The notes: generated by a model from the sequence alone, not told the origin. 64,000 nt of DNA from Shinella zoogloeoides (GCF_003574625.1 NZ_QNUJ01000003.1:124001-188000); one strand, 5' to 3'; positions 27,153-36,338 are shown, counted from the stretch's first letter. Program-made: numbers and translations.

Positions 27153-27168
27153 AATTGTGGTGACAATT
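27153..27168. promoter_or_regulatory. candidate repressor palindrome upstream of the RND adaptor
   Basis: A perfect palindrome AATTGT-GGTG-ACAATT lies 73 bp before the adaptor start, in the AT-rich promoter region. Efflux operons are often held by TetR- or MarR-type repressors at such sites. No regulator gene is adjacent, so the binder is unknown. Confidence 0.35.
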
Positions 27169-27380
27169 TTGGATGAAGGTTACCCTTTAGGAAAGGCATA
27201 ATACGTATAAATTTCAATTTATTACATATAATAAGTTTGTCTATTGGTTTAGGAATATGGCGGCTTCCGGATTGTGAAATCTTGTCCACCTAATTCCATT
27301 CAGGCGTGTATCGTCGAAAATGGAGCCACCAGACATAAACCGGATGGCGGCGGGAGGCGCCATCCCACCGCCAAAAAGCG

Positions 27381-27409
27381 CTTCGCCGCAGCGTCGAGCC
27401 ACGGCGAAG
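27381..27409 (-). terminator. terminator after the amino-acid binding protein gene
   Basis: An 8-bp perfect stem CTTCGCCG/CGGCGAAG with a 13-nt loop; read on the minus strand it is followed by CGCTTTTTGG, a short T-tract. It lies 20 bp past the stop at 27430. Confidence 0.6.
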
Positions 27410-27429
27410 GTTTTCCCGATTCTCGGCCG

Positions 27430-28440
27430 TCAGCGGGCCGGCGGCGCGTACATCAGGCCGCCGTCGCTCCAGAGGCGGTTGAGACCGCGATCGATCTTGA
27501 GCGGGCTCTCCTTGCCGAGATGGCGCTCGAAGATCTCGCCGTAATTGCCGACGGCGGCAACGGCGTTATAGGCCCATTTGGCATCGAGGCCGAGCGTCTT
27601 GCCGGCTTCGCTCTCGATGCCGAGGAAGCGCTTCTGGGCGACCGTGCCGCTTTCGAGAAGCGAGGCGGCATTCTCCCGGGTGATGCCCATCTCCTCCGCC
27701 TCTATCAGCGAGAAGAGCGTCCAGCGCACGATCTTGAACCATTGGTCGTCGCCCTGGCGTACGGCCGGGCCGAGCGGCTCCTTGGAGATGACCTCGGGCA
27801 GGACCACGAAACGGTCCGGGTCGTTGAGCGTCAGGCGCTGGGCGTAGAGCGCGGAGGCATCGGTGGAGTAGACGTCGCAGCGGCCCGTATTGAAGGCCTG
27901 CACGGTCTGGTCCGGCTTCTCGAAGGCGATGACCTGGTATTCGATCTTGTTGGCGCTGAAATAGTCGGCCATGTTCTGCTCGGTCGTCGTGCCGGTTTCC
28001 GTGCAGACGGAGGCACCCGAGATTTCCTTGACGCTCTTCACGCCGAGGTCCTTGTTGATCATGAAGGCCTGGCCGTCATAGTAGGCGACGCCGACGAAGC
28101 TCATGCCGAGATCGGTGTCGCGCGAGAGCGTCCACGTCGTCTGGCGCGAGAGAAGATCGACCTCGCCCGATTGCAGCGCGGTGAAGCGGTCCTTGGTGGA
28201 AAGCGGCACATAGGCCACCTTGTCCGGATTGCCGAGCGTCACGGCGGCGACGGCGCGGCAGAAGTCGACGTCGAAGCCGCCCCATTTCCCGTCCTTGTCC
28301 GGCACCGAGAAGCCGAGCACGCCCTGGCTGACGCCGCAGCGCACCTCGCCCCGCTCCTTGATGATGTCGAACGTGCCGGCATGTGCGGCCGTGCCGGCGG
28401 CAAGCGCCGCTGCGGCCATGGCCAGAACTTTCAGTTTCAT
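27430..28440 (-). CDS. general amino acid ABC transporter substrate-binding protein (AapJ-like)
   Basis: A 336-residue periplasmic protein with a signal peptide to about residue 21 (AAAALAAGTAAHAG). Features of the AapJ/BztA family: RGEVRCGVSQGVLGFSVPD, GKWGGFDVDFCRAVAAVTLG, GEVDLLSRQTTWTLSRDTD, GTTTEQNMADYF, GRCDVYSTDASALYAQR and NYGEIFERHLG. The family usually works with AapQMP; no permease or ATPase lies beside this gene, so it is an orphan or shares components encoded elsewhere. It follows the kinase/lyase fusion gene by 90 bp on the same strand, which hints that its ligand may be that enzyme's substrate. GGAGGAGG precedes the ATG. Confidence 0.85.
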   Translation of the reverse strand: MKLKVLAMAAAALAAGTAAHAGTFDIIKERGEVRCGVSQGVLGFSVPDKDGKWGGFDVDFCRAVAAVTLGNPDKVAYVPLSTKDRFTALQSGEVDLLSRQTTWTLSRDTDLGMSFVGVAYYDGQAFMINKDLGVKSVKEISGASVCTETGTTTEQNMADYFSANKIEYQVIAFEKPDQTVQAFNTGRCDVYSTDASALYAQRLTLNDPDRFVVLPEVISKEPLGPAVRQGDDQWFKIVRWTLFSLIEAEEMGITRENAASLLESGTVAQKRFLGIESEAGKTLGLDAKWAYNAVAAVGNYGEIFERHLGKESPLKIDRGLNRLWSDGGLMYAPPAR

Positions 28441-28530
28441 GGGTTCCTCCTCCGTTGTTTGGATATGCGTCATCCCGGCCGGGAAAGGGCTTTCCCGGCT
28501 CAGGCTATTCGGTCCTTGGTGTGGCTTGCC

Positions 28531-31500
28531 TTAGCCGAGCGTCCTTGCGACGTCGGCGAAGGTGTCCTCGAGAACGGCGATCAGGTGGTCCGCATCGCGT
28601 TTCGAGAAGATCATCGGCGGGCGCATCTTCAGCACGTTGTCGTGTGGGCCTTCCGTGCCCATCAGCACGCCGCGCCGGCGGGCGCCGTTGGAGACGGCGC
28701 GGGCGAATTCGGTCGCGGGTGCCTTGCTTTTGCGGTCGGTCACCAGCTCGATGCCGAGGAAGAGGCCGAGGCCGCGCACGTCGCCGATCACTTCGTGGCG
28801 CTTCTGCATGTCACGGAAGGCGTCCATCAGGTAATTGCCCATCGCGAGCGCATTGCCGCGCAGATCCTGGCTTTCGATGACGTCGAGCACGGCAAGCCCG
28901 ATGGCGCAGGAGACCGGGTTGCCGCCGAAGGTGTTGAAATATTCCATGCCGTTGTTGAAGCTGTCGGTGACCTCGCGGGTCGTCACGACGGCGGCCATCG
29001 GATGGCCGTCACCGATCGGCTTGCCCATGGTCACGATATCGGGAACGACGCCCTGCGTCTCGAAGGCCCACCAATGGCTGCCGACGCGGCCGAAGCCGAC
29101 CTGGACCTCGTCCGCGATGCAGACGCCGCCCGCCTCGCGCACCAGCCGGTAGACCTCCTTCAGGTAGCCTTCCGGCAGGAAGACCTGGCCGGCGACGCTC
29201 GGGATGGATTCGGCGATGAAGAAGCCGGGGCCTTCGCCCTTCGCCTGCATGGCGGCGATCAGCTCCGCGACGCTTTCGGCAAAGCGTTTGCCGTGCTCCT
29301 CAGGCGGCCAGTCCGCCGGCGCGCGATAGCTGTCCGGGACGGCCGCGATATGGACATGCGGCTTCGGTCCCTTGCCGCCCTTGCGGCGGAACTTGTAGGG
29401 GCTGATGTCGATGAGCTCCTGTGTCGTGCCGTGATAGGACCAGTCGAGCGTGATGGCGTTCTCGCGGCCGGTATGGGCGCGCATCATGCGCAGCGCGAGG
29501 CTGTTGGCCTCCGAGCCGCTGTTGACGAAGCCGGCGACCGTCAACTCCTTCGGCAGCGTTCCCGTCAGGCGCTCGGCATAGGCGACGATGTTGTCGTGCA
29601 GGTAGCGGGTATTGGTGTTGAGCGTTCCGGCCTGCTTCGCCATCGCCTCCACCACGGCCGGATGGGCATGGCCGATGTGGCAGACATTGTTGAAGCAGTC
29701 GAGATAGGCCCGCCCGCCGTCGTCGATCAGCCAGACGCCTTCGCCGCGCACGAACTTGATCGGCTTTTCGTAGGAGATGGAGAGGTTCGGCAGAAGCAGC
29801 TCGCGCCGCATCTTGACGATCTCCTCATGCGAGCGGCCCTCCCGCTCGTAGAATTCCCGCGCGATGCCGCCGAAGGTACGGGCGTCGGGGAAGAGTTCGG
29901 CCCAGACGTCGAGATAGCGCGGCTCGCCGACGCCGAGGATCTCGGTGGCCGAAAGGTCCGTGTCGGTGGAAAGCTGGAGGTGGAGATGCGGCGCCCAGCC
30001 GCCGTTTTCCGAAGGGGCGCCCATTTCGCCGACCAGTGCGCCGGCGTCCAGCCGGTCGCCGGCCTTGAGGCGGCTCATGGCCTCATGGGCGAGGTGGCCC
30101 CAGAGGGAGACGAAGGGCGGGCAGCCCTCGGGTTCGTGCCGCAGCGCGATCAGGCAGCCATAGCCGAGCGGATCCTTCTCGATCTCGACGCTGACGACGG
30201 TGGCGGCGAGCGGCGTGAAGACCTTCGTGCCGGCCGCCATGAAGAGGTCGAGGCCGAGATGATGCGTGCGGCGCGTTCCCTCGATGAAGCGCGAGACGAA
30301 CATCTCCCCGGCATAGACCGTGCGCTCCTCGCCCCACGGGCCGATGCCGAGCTCGATGCCGTTTTCGCGGCAATAGGCTTCCCAGATGGCCTGTGCCGCG
30401 TCCGGTTGCTCGGCGGCGGACTTGACCGTCATCGGATGAGCCGGGTCGCCATAGGGTACCAGCGCGGCCGGATAGGTCGCCGCGGGGCGTTCGAGCAGCG
30501 GTGCCAGGGTCTTGCGGTTGGCGGCAAGCCAGTCCATGACGGTGCGCGCGCCGGACGCGGCCTCGAAGCCGCAGGCCTTGCGCAGGATCGCGGTGGCGAA
30601 GCGCGGGTTCATGCGGTCGAGCTTGCGCAGCAGCGTCCAGGCAGGCCGTTCGCTGATCGCGAGATACGGATTGTCGTCGGTATGGGCGCGGCGCGATGCG
30701 GAGATCGTGACCGAGGTGACGAGGCGGATGGCGATGAGGTCGTAGAGAAGGTCGACCTCCTCCTCCAGAAGCGGATATTCGGCATGGAAGCCGCGGGCGA
30801 TGGCGGCGGCCGCGCCAATCGGATCGGCATGGTCGAGGCCGGCATAGGCGGCGGCGATGGCGACTTCCGCGATCAGCGGTGCATGGAGCGCATCGCCGAA
30901 ATCGATGAGGCCCGAAACGCGATCCGGATCGGCCGCATCGACCAGCACGTTCCAGTCATTGGCATCGTTGTGAATGACGGCGGCGCGCAGGGTCGCAAGG
31001 CGCGGCTCAATCGCGGAAAAGCGGGCGAGGAACCGTTCCAGCAGCGCGCGGTCCTCGGAAGCCGTGACATGGTGCAGCCGGTCGGCCGAGCGGCCGGCCT
31101 TGCGGATATCCCAGTCGAGGTCGCGCAGCGCGCCGGGATGCATGAAGCCCTTCAGGGCGGCGTCGAAGCGGCCGAGCATCCGGCCGAGGGAGACGAGCGC
31201 GGCGTCGCTGCGCTGCGTCTCGGCAAGGGGCTGCCCATGTACCCAGCTGACCAGGCGGACGCGATGGCTGGCGCCGCCCGGGCTGGTGACGCGGGCAAGG
31301 CTGGCACCGGCAAGCGTCGGGCGGATATGCGGTACGGGCAAATCGCCGGCATGGGCACCGACATGGGCGAGCAGCGCCGTCTGGAAATCGCTCTCGACCT
31401 CCGGCTCGGCAGCGTTGACGAGCTTCAGGATGAAGATCCCTTCGGGCGTTTCCACCTTGAAATTCTGGTCGCGTTCGCTGGCGAGCGGCGAAAGCGTGCC

Positions 31501-31581
31501 GGTCAGGCCGTAATGCTCGCGAAGGAGGGCGGCGGCGGCCTCGATGGAAAAGTCCGGGGTGGTCGTCAGCATGTCGTTCAT
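28531..31581 (-). CDS. kinase/M23-like/class III aminotransferase-fold fusion protein
   Basis: A 1016-residue three-part protein. Residues 30-370 form an APH-type small-molecule kinase ([11 protein letters not shown] at 204-214, IDFGD 226-230). Residues 420-545 resemble an M23/lysostaphin-fold domain ([16 protein letters not shown] from 440, HLHLQ 532-536). Residues 590-1016 form a PLP enzyme of the class III aminotransferase fold ([13 protein letters not shown]824 in [14 protein letters not shown] lysine K854 in [11 protein letters not shown]). The PLP part resembles the AGXT2L phospho-lyases, and its kinase partner AGPHD1-type kinases. A likely role is phosphorylating an amino alcohol (hydroxylysine- or ethanolamine-like) and eliminating the phosphate. 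Start at 31581 has GAGGA upstream. Confidence 0.85.
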   Translation of the reverse strand: MNDMLTTTPDFSIEAAAALLREHYGLTGTLSPLASERDQNFKVETPEGIFILKLVNAAEPEVESDFQTALLAHVGAHAGDLPVPHIRPTLAGASLARVTSPGGASHRVRLVSWVHGQPLAETQRSDAALVSLGRMLGRFDAALKGFMHPGALRDLDWDIRKAGRSADRLHHVTASEDRALLERFLARFSAIEPRLATLRAAVIHNDANDWNVLVDAADPDRVSGLIDFGDALHAPLIAEVAIAAAYAGLDHADPIGAAAAIARGFHAEYPLLEEEVDLLYDLIAIRLVTSVTISASRRAHTDDNPYLAISERPAWTLLRKLDRMNPRFATAILRKACGFEAASGARTVMDWLAANRKTLAPLLERPAATYPAALVPYGDPAHPMTVKSAAEQPDAAQAIWEAYCRENGIELGIGPWGEERTVYAGEMFVSRFIEGTRRTHHLGLDLFMAAGTKVFTPLAATVVSVEIEKDPLGYGCLIALRHEPEGCPPFVSLWGHLAHEAMSRLKAGDRLDAGALVGEMGAPSENGGWAPHLHLQLSTDTDLSATEILGVGEPRYLDVWAELFPDARTFGGIAREFYEREGRSHEEIVKMRRELLLPNLSISYEKPIKFVRGEGVWLIDDGGRAYLDCFNNVCHIGHAHPAVVEAMAKQAGTLNTNTRYLHDNIVAYAERLTGTLPKELTVAGFVNSGSEANSLALRMMRAHTGRENAITLDWSYHGTTQELIDISPYKFRRKGGKGPKPHVHIAAVPDSYRAPADWPPEEHGKRFAESVAELIAAMQAKGEGPGFFIAESIPSVAGQVFLPEGYLKEVYRLVREAGGVCIADEVQVGFGRVGSHWWAFETQGVVPDIVTMGKPIGDGHPMAAVVTTREVTDSFNNGMEYFNTFGGNPVSCAIGLAVLDVIESQDLRGNALAMGNYLMDAFRDMQKRHEVIGDVRGLGLFLGIELVTDRKSKAPATEFARAVSNGARRRGVLMGTEGPHDNVLKMRPPMIFSKRDADHLIAVLEDTFADVARTLG

Positions 31582-31617
31582 GGCAATCCTCGTTTCGCCG
31601 TGGAGATTTGCACGGAC

Positions 31618-31647
31618 GCCGGATCGCCGCATCCGGCATTATGCCGG
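31618..31647. promoter_or_regulatory. overlapping dyads in the fusion gene/Lrp divergent gap
   Basis: Two palindromes overlap here: GCCGGAT-6 nt-ATCCGGC (31618-31637) and the perfect CCGGCATTATGCCGG (31633-31647). A TATAAT hexamer follows at 31666-31671 in the Lrp direction. The dyads are good candidates for binding by the adjacent Lrp/AsnC regulator. Confidence 0.45.
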
Positions 31648-31709
31648 TTGTGCCTGCACTTTGTTTATAATAACCGTCATCTTGTCGGTGTCATTTCAGG
31701 GAGAGAGCG

Positions 31710-32144
31710 GTGCAGGATACGGACGCCATAGACCGGACGATCCTCAGCATTCTTTCGCGCGAGGCCCGCATTCCCATGAAGACGCTCGCCGGGCGGGTCG
31801 GCCTTTCGCGCAGCGCGACGACGGAGCGGGTGACGCGGCTCGAAAAGGCCGGCATCATCCGCGGCTACCGGGCCGATATCGGCCAGCTTGACGACGGGCA
31901 GATCCAGGCCTTCCTGCTCGTTACCCTCAAACGCACGCCCTCGATCGGCGTGCTCGACCGGCTTGCCGGCTTCGCCTCGGTCCGCAAGGTCTCCTCCGTC
32001 AGCGGCCAGCTCGACCTCGTGGTGGAAGTCGAGGTGGGATCGATCAACGCGCTGAACGAACTGCGCAACGAGGTCTCGACCTTGGAAAACGTCGAAGACC
32101 TCACCACCTCCATCGTGCTCCGGCGCGATATCGAGCGGAGCTGA
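31710..32144 (+). CDS. Lrp/AsnC-family transcriptional regulator
   Basis: A 144-residue regulator. N-terminal helix-turn-helix (DAIDRTILSILSREARIPMK, GLSRSATTERVTRLEKAGII, RGYRADI) and C-terminal ligand-binding RAM domain (FLLVTLKR, VSGQLDLVVEVEVG, LRNEVSTLENVEDL). The start is a GTG at 31710 with AGGGAGAGAGC before it. Divergent from the kinase/lyase fusion and its binding protein, so it most likely induces that unit when its amino-acid-like substrate is present. Confidence 0.88.
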   Translation: MQDTDAIDRTILSILSREARIPMKTLAGRVGLSRSATTERVTRLEKAGIIRGYRADIGQLDDGQIQAFLLVTLKRTPSIGVLDRLAGFASVRKVSSVSGQLDLVVEVEVGSINALNELRNEVSTLENVEDLTTSIVLRRDIERS

Positions 32145-32207
32145 ACAACGCCTAAGCATTGCCGTATTTCCGAACGCAAAATCGCTTCGCACTTTTGCTG
32201 GAAATAT

Positions 32208-32990
32208 CTAGCGGCTGATCCGCTCGAGCACCCGGTCCAGCGCCTTCGTGAGCGCGCTGGTGCCGCCTTTGTGGTCGAAATCGTGGAAGACCTGCTCGTT
32301 GAGACCGCCCTTGGTGGCGTATTCGCGGCTCATCTCCATGAAATCGACATGCCGGCCGCCATGAAGCGCGGTTTCGGAGAGGCCGGCGAAGAGCGGCGCG
32401 AGATAGGCGCGGCCCTTTTCCTCCGGCAGGCCCTTTTCCGCGAGCCATTCCGTCGTGCGGTGCATGATGCCGAAATAGGTGGCCATCAGGGCACTGGCCG
32501 CGGCGAGAAGATCGTATTCCGCCTTCGTCTCGCATTCGACGGCATTGCCGAGCACGTTGAAGATGGCCGCCGCGCCCGCATCCGGCGGGTAGACGGCGGT
32601 GACGCCCTTGCGCCGGGAGACGAAGGGCAGGGGAACCGCCTGGGTGAGGTCGACATCCGCGTCGATCCAGTCGAGGAGCGTCTCCCTACTGGTCGCCGCG
32701 ACGACGCTGATTACCTTCTGCCCGTCGCGGAAGCGTAGGGGTCGGACGACCTCTTCGGCAATCTGCGGGCGGATCGCCAGAACGACCGTATCGCAGCCGT
32801 CGACGATAGCCTGATTGTCGTCCGAAACCAGAACCTCGGCGAAATCGGCGGCGAGCCTTGCCGAGACATCCGCGCTGCGGAACGAGACCATGACATGAGG
32901 CACGGCGGCGGGGTCGGCGAGAAGCCCGCGCACCATCGCGTCGGTGATGGCGCCTGTTCCGATGAAACCGATTTTCCGGGGTAGGGACAT
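32208..32990 (-). CDS. pyrroline-5-carboxylate reductase-like oxidoreductase
   Basis: A 260-residue NAD(P)-dependent enzyme of the ProC family. Rossmann motif IGFIGTGAITDAMVRGLL near the N-terminus, then VVLAIRPQIAEEVV and VISVVAATSRETLLDWI. The C-terminal helical part (ASALMATYFGIMHRTTEWLA) is like ProC but lacks its usual run of small residues (DxVTSPGGTT), so the substrate may differ from pyrroline-5-carboxylate. ATG at 32990 preferred; a GTG at 33005 is possible. Lies tail to tail with the Lrp gene. Confidence 0.75.
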   Translation of the reverse strand: MSLPRKIGFIGTGAITDAMVRGLLADPAAVPHVMVSFRSADVSARLAADFAEVLVSDDNQAIVDGCDTVVLAIRPQIAEEVVRPLRFRDGQKVISVVAATSRETLLDWIDADVDLTQAVPLPFVSRRKGVTAVYPPDAGAAAIFNVLGNAVECETKAEYDLLAAASALMATYFGIMHRTTEWLAEKGLPEEKGRAYLAPLFAGLSETALHGGRHVDFMEMSREYATKGGLNEQVFHDFDHKGGTSALTKALDRVLERISR

Positions 32991-33074
32991 GAGATGTTCC
33001 GTCACGCTGAAGGCTGAATGATCATTCGCGTGGAAGCATTGCCATGCCCTGTGCCGAAAGGAAACCTGCGGGTT

Positions 33075-33698
33075 TCAGTAAAGCGGCGCGGATCGGGCGC
33101 AGCCTTCCAGGAAATCAGCCGTGGGGACCAGATCGAGCTGTACGGAAAACCGCTCTCCCAGCACGGTCAGCGAGGCGTCGTGGGTTTCATCCGCGCTGCC
33201 GCAGATCGCGTCTTCCAGAAGGACGGTGCGGTATCCGAGATCGATGGCGCCCAGCACCGTCGCCAGCACGCAGACATCGGTTTCGCCGCCGGAAATCGCA
33301 AGCGCCGTCACGCTGTCCCTGCGCAGCGCCGCGTGCAGGCGGCCGTCCAGCCAGGGCGAATAGCCCTGTTTGTCGAACTGCCTTGCCGGCGGGGTGAAGC
33401 GCCGGAGCTCGGGCAGGATGTCGAGAAGCTCCGGGGGAAGGGCACTCCGCGTCATCATCGGCCATTTCCTGTAATAGTCGCGCCAGGCGCCGCATGCGTC
33501 TTCGGCCGTCTCCGGCGGCATGAAGCGGGTGAAGATCGTTCGCTCGCTGTGCCGCCCGGAGACTTCGACGACCGCATCCTTCACCCTCTCCATCCATGGG
33601 ACGTGCCACGGCGTATCCTCGGCGAACATGCGCTGCATGTCGACGCAGAGGTGCCGCCAGTTGGCGCGGCAGAAACGGGCTGCATCCCAGGCGGTCAA
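33075..33698 (-). CDS. isochorismatase-family cysteine hydrolase
   Basis: A 207-residue alpha/beta hydrolase with the full family triad: D20 (LCVDMQRMF), K110 (QFDKQGYSPW) and C143 (GGETDVCVLAT). Family members hydrolyse amides such as nicotinamide, N-carbamoylsarcosine or biuret, or vinyl ethers. The start is a TTG at 33698 with GGAGG five bases upstream; the first internal ATG would remove the catalytic Asp. It follows the DUF6766-like gene by 15 bp on the same strand. The substrate is not clear from context. Confidence 0.82.
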   Translation of the reverse strand: MTAWDAARFCRANWRHLCVDMQRMFAEDTPWHVPWMERVKDAVVEVSGRHSERTIFTRFMPPETAEDACGAWRDYYRKWPMMTRSALPPELLDILPELRRFTPPARQFDKQGYSPWLDGRLHAALRRDSVTALAISGGETDVCVLATVLGAIDLGYRTVLLEDAICGSADETHDASLTVLGERFSVQLDLVPTADFLEGCARSAPLY

Positions 33699-33713
33699 TG
33701 GAGCCTCCGAGGG

Positions 33714-34376
33714 CTAGTCGCCCGTCTGCGAATGCGGGGCGGCGACGGGCTTCGATTCCGGCGACCCGCGATAGCGCAGGAAGATCGACAGGATGACGAT
33801 GGCGGCGGTCGACAGGAACTCGGACTGCCAGTTCTGGAAGGATTCGAACCAGAACTGCGCGCTGCCGAGATGCTGGAGAAGGCCGGGCGCCGGCCGCCCG
33901 TGCAGCGCCGCCTCGGCCGCCTGCGCGGCGGCGCTGTATCGCATGTGCAGGACGAAGCTGAACAGGAAGAGCCCGAAGAGGGCGATGCCGAGCGAATAGG
34001 AGTAGAGCGTGCGCACAATGCCGCCGAGCCGGACAGGCAGCGGCGCGTTCCGGTCGCCGTGGTGGCATGCGGGCTCCTCGTCCTGCGGCTCCGTCTTCCC
34101 GTCCGGATCGCGCGATTCCGCCGAGCCGCGCTGGAAGAGAAAGGCGGTCAGCACGACATAGGCCGACATCTGCAGGAATTCGCTTTCCCAGTTCTCGAAG
34201 ACGGCGGACAGAAAATGCCCGCTGATGAGATAGGCGGCAATCCCGACCGCTGGCCGCTGATGCTGCGCCAGTTCCTCGTTATAGACGGAGAGCCCGGTGA
34301 ACAGCATGCCCACCAATGTCGCCACGGTGGCCACGGCCAGGACGACGGTCAGGCTATTGTCTCTCAACCACTTCAC
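33714..34376 (-). CDS. DUF6766-like inner-membrane protein with internal duplication
   Basis: A 220-residue membrane protein with four hydrophobic stretches. It is built from two similar halves: FENWESEFLQMSAYVVLTAF and FQNWQSEFLSTAAIVILSIF share the N-W-x-S-E-F-L core followed by a hydrophobic helix and an arginine-rich end (FQRGSAES, RYRGSPES). I recall such proteins as DUF6766; no function is known to me. A GTG start at 34376 (VKWLRDNS) with GGAG six bases upstream gives the natural length; the longer ATG form adds a cysteine-rich, unlikely N-terminus. Confidence 0.7.
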   Translation of the reverse strand: MKWLRDNSLTVVLAVATVATLVGMLFTGLSVYNEELAQHQRPAVGIAAYLISGHFLSAVFENWESEFLQMSAYVVLTAFLFQRGSAESRDPDGKTEPQDEEPACHHGDRNAPLPVRLGGIVRTLYSYSLGIALFGLFLFSFVLHMRYSAAAQAAEAALHGRPAPGLLQHLGSAQFWFESFQNWQSEFLSTAAIVILSIFLRYRGSPESKPVAAPHSQTGD

Positions 34377-34464
34377 GCTGCACTCCGCCGGCTCTTGCAA
34401 ATTCCTCCGGTAGAACCGGCAGCAGGGAACAATGTTCCTTCGCAAGACGGCCGCTCAAAGAGCA

Positions 34465-34498
34465 GGAAGGCCCCGGAACGATAGCTCCGGGGCCTTCC
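34465..34498 (-). terminator. terminator of the betaine transporter operon
   Basis: A perfect 13-bp inverted repeat GGAAGGCCCCGGA/TCCGGGGCCTTCC with an 8-nt loop, 28 bp after the stop at 34526. On the minus strand it is followed by TGCTCTTTGA, weakly T-rich. The strongest hairpin in the window. Confidence 0.75.
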
Positions 34499-34525
34499 GT
34501 CATGCTTGGCAGGCGGAGAGAGGAC

Positions 34526-35401
34526 TTAGCCGTCTTCCTTGGCGAGCCACGCCTTGATCTGATCGGGATGGCCGGCGATGTACTTGTCGACAGCCTTCTC
34601 ATAGGAGGTTTCCTGCGCGTCGAACATTGCGGCTTCCAGATCGCCGATCGGCAGCTTCATGCGCGAGAGGAAGGCCGCGACCTCGGGATTGTCCTTCTGG
34701 AAATCCTTGCGGGCGAGGATATCGACATGCTCGGCCTTGCCGAGCGCGCCCTTCGGATCGTCGATATAGCGCAGCTCGTATTTGCCGAACATCCAGTGCG
34801 GGCTCCAGGAGGTGGCGACGAACCACTCCTCCTTGCGGAACGCCCGGTCGACCGTCGTCAGCATGCCGGCCTCGCTGGAGATCTGCAGCTTGTAGCCGTC
34901 GAGCCCGTAATCCTTGACGGCCTGTTCGGAGAGGCGCGTGAGACCCGCGCCCGGATCGATGCCCTCGACGCGGCCCTTGAGCTTGTCCTTCACGTCGTCC
35001 TTCTTCAGGTCCTCGATGGAGGCGATGGCGTCCTCGGGGATGTATTTCGGCACGACCCAGCCGAGCTTCGCCCCGTCATAGACGGTGCCGAGCGTCGTCA
35101 CCTTGTCCTTCACCCTGGCGAAGTAGTCGGCATGGGTTTCCGGCAGCCAGGCCATCATCATGGCATCGAGGTCGCCGCGCGCGACGCCCTGGTAGAGCGG
35201 GGCGACGTCGGTCTGCACGAGTTCGACCTCCTGGCCGAGCTCGTCCTTGATGAGCTTGGCGGCGAGCTTGGTCACGAATTCGGCGTCGGACCAGGCGGCC
35301 CAGCCGATCTTGACCGGCGCCTTGTCCGCGGCCAGCGCGGTGCCGAATGTGGCGACGGCGATACCGGCCGCAAGGCTCATGGTTGCGAGTGTCTTGAACA
35401 T
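34526..35401 (-). CDS. glycine betaine-type ABC substrate-binding protein
   Basis: A 291-residue periplasmic protein (signal peptide to about 23, GTALAADK). OpuAC-type domain: KIGWAAWSDAEFVTKLAAKL, VARGDLDAMMMAWLPETHAD, VEGIDPGAGLTRLSEQA and FVATSWSPHWMFGKYELRYI, with several tryptophans that could form an aromatic box for a quaternary amine. Last gene of the ATPase-permease-binding protein operon. Glycine betaine, proline betaine or choline are the candidate ligands; the sequence does not decide among them. AGGAGC lies before the ATG. Confidence 0.88.
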   Translation of the reverse strand: MFKTLATMSLAAGIAVATFGTALAADKAPVKIGWAAWSDAEFVTKLAAKLIKDELGQEVELVQTDVAPLYQGVARGDLDAMMMAWLPETHADYFARVKDKVTTLGTVYDGAKLGWVVPKYIPEDAIASIEDLKKDDVKDKLKGRVEGIDPGAGLTRLSEQAVKDYGLDGYKLQISSEAGMLTTVDRAFRKEEWFVATSWSPHWMFGKYELRYIDDPKGALGKAEHVDILARKDFQKDNPEVAAFLSRMKLPIGDLEAAMFDAQETSYEKAVDKYIAGHPDQIKAWLAKEDG

Positions 35402-35430
35402 GGTTGCTCCTTTTTTGAAGGTTCGCATTC

Positions 35431-35449
35431 GGCGGCGCATGACGCCGCC
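35431..35449 (-). terminator. stem-loop between the betaine permease and binding-protein genes
   Basis: A perfect 7-bp stem GGCGGCG/CGCCGCC with a 5-nt loop, just past the permease stop. Probably an mRNA-processing or partial-termination element within the operon. Confidence 0.4.
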
Positions 35450-35453
35450 ATCT

Positions 35454-36338
35454 TCAGGCGGTCGCGGTGGTGCCCACCGGTTGCGGCGCCTGACGACGGA
35501 AGAGGGCGCGCCAGAGGCCGGCGCGTTCCTTTCCGAGGCTTTGGGTGATCCGGTCGAGGATCACCGCGAGAATGACGACGGCGATGCCGCCCTCGAAGCC
35601 GGTGCCGACATCGAGGCGCTGGATGCCCGTCAGCACCGTGTTGCCGATGCCGCCCGCGCCGATCATCGAGGCGATCACCACCATGGAAAGCGACAGCATG
35701 ATCGTCTGGTTGATGCCGGCCATGATGGAGGGCAGGGCATTGGGAAGCTGCACCTTGAAGAGCAGCTGCGCGGCGGTGCAGCCGAAGGCGTTGCCGGCCT
35801 CGATGAATTCCACATGCACCTGGCGGATGCCTAGATTGGTGAGGCGCACGACCGGCGGCATCGAGAAGATGACAGTTGCGATGGTGCCGGGCACGGCGCC
35901 GAGGCCGAAGAACATCGCCGCCGGAATGAGATAGACGAAGGCCGGCATGGTCTGCATGAGGTCGAGCACGGGGCGCACGACGGCGGCGGTCCGGTCGCTG
36001 CGCGCCATGGCGATGCCGAGCGGCAGGCCGATCAGCATGGCGACGAGCGTCGAGGCGAGGACCAGCGACAGCGTCTCCATCATGGCGGACCACAGGCCCA
36101 TATGGTCGACCAGCCAGAGCGAAAGGGCGGTGAAGACGGCAAAGCCGAAGCCGACGCGCCAGAGCGACAGCAGCACGAAGACGGCAAGGCCGATGAGCAT
36201 GGGCGTCGCCATGAGCGTCGTCTGGATGCTGTTGGTCACCGCGCCGATGGCGGCGGCGATGAGGTCGAGCAGCGGGGCGAAATTGTCGAGGATGTAGTTG
36301 ACGGCGCTGTCGACGCCGTCACCGATATCGAAAGTCAT
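35454..36338 (-). CDS. glycine betaine-type ABC transporter permease
   Basis: A 294-residue inner-membrane subunit of the ProW/OpuAB type. About six helices, with the binding-protein-dependent transport signature in NLGIRQVHVEFIEAGNAFGC and the QTIMLSLSMVVIASMIGAGG stretch typical of ProW. Sits 24 bp after the ATPase gene and 52 bp before the binding protein. Confidence 0.88.
   Translation of the reverse strand: MTFDIGDGVDSAVNYILDNFAPLLDLIAAAIGAVTNSIQTTLMATPMLIGLAVFVLLSLWRVGFGFAVFTALSLWLVDHMGLWSAMMETLSLVLASTLVAMLIGLPLGIAMARSDRTAAVVRPVLDLMQTMPAFVYLIPAAMFFGLGAVPGTIATVIFSMPPVVRLTNLGIRQVHVEFIEAGNAFGCTAAQLLFKVQLPNALPSIMAGINQTIMLSLSMVVIASMIGAGGIGNTVLTGIQRLDVGTGFEGGIAVVILAVILDRITQSLGKERAGLWRALFRRQAPQPVGTTATA

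Larger units (their letters stand above)
27081..27429. other. intergenic region upstream of the efflux operon
   Basis: No gene seen. From 27141 to 27260 it is markedly AT-rich against its surroundings and should hold the promoter of the efflux operon, reading leftward. The part next to 27429 contains the stem-loop listed separately. No convincing -35/-10 pair could be fixed. Confidence 0.5.

Noticed and set aside
27274-31731. A 1485-codon open frame on the plus strand.
   Set aside because: It lies exactly opposite the binding-protein and kinase/lyase genes; its translation is low-complexity, rich in Arg, Asp, Gly and His, and matches no family. It is an effect of high-GC third positions on the other strand.
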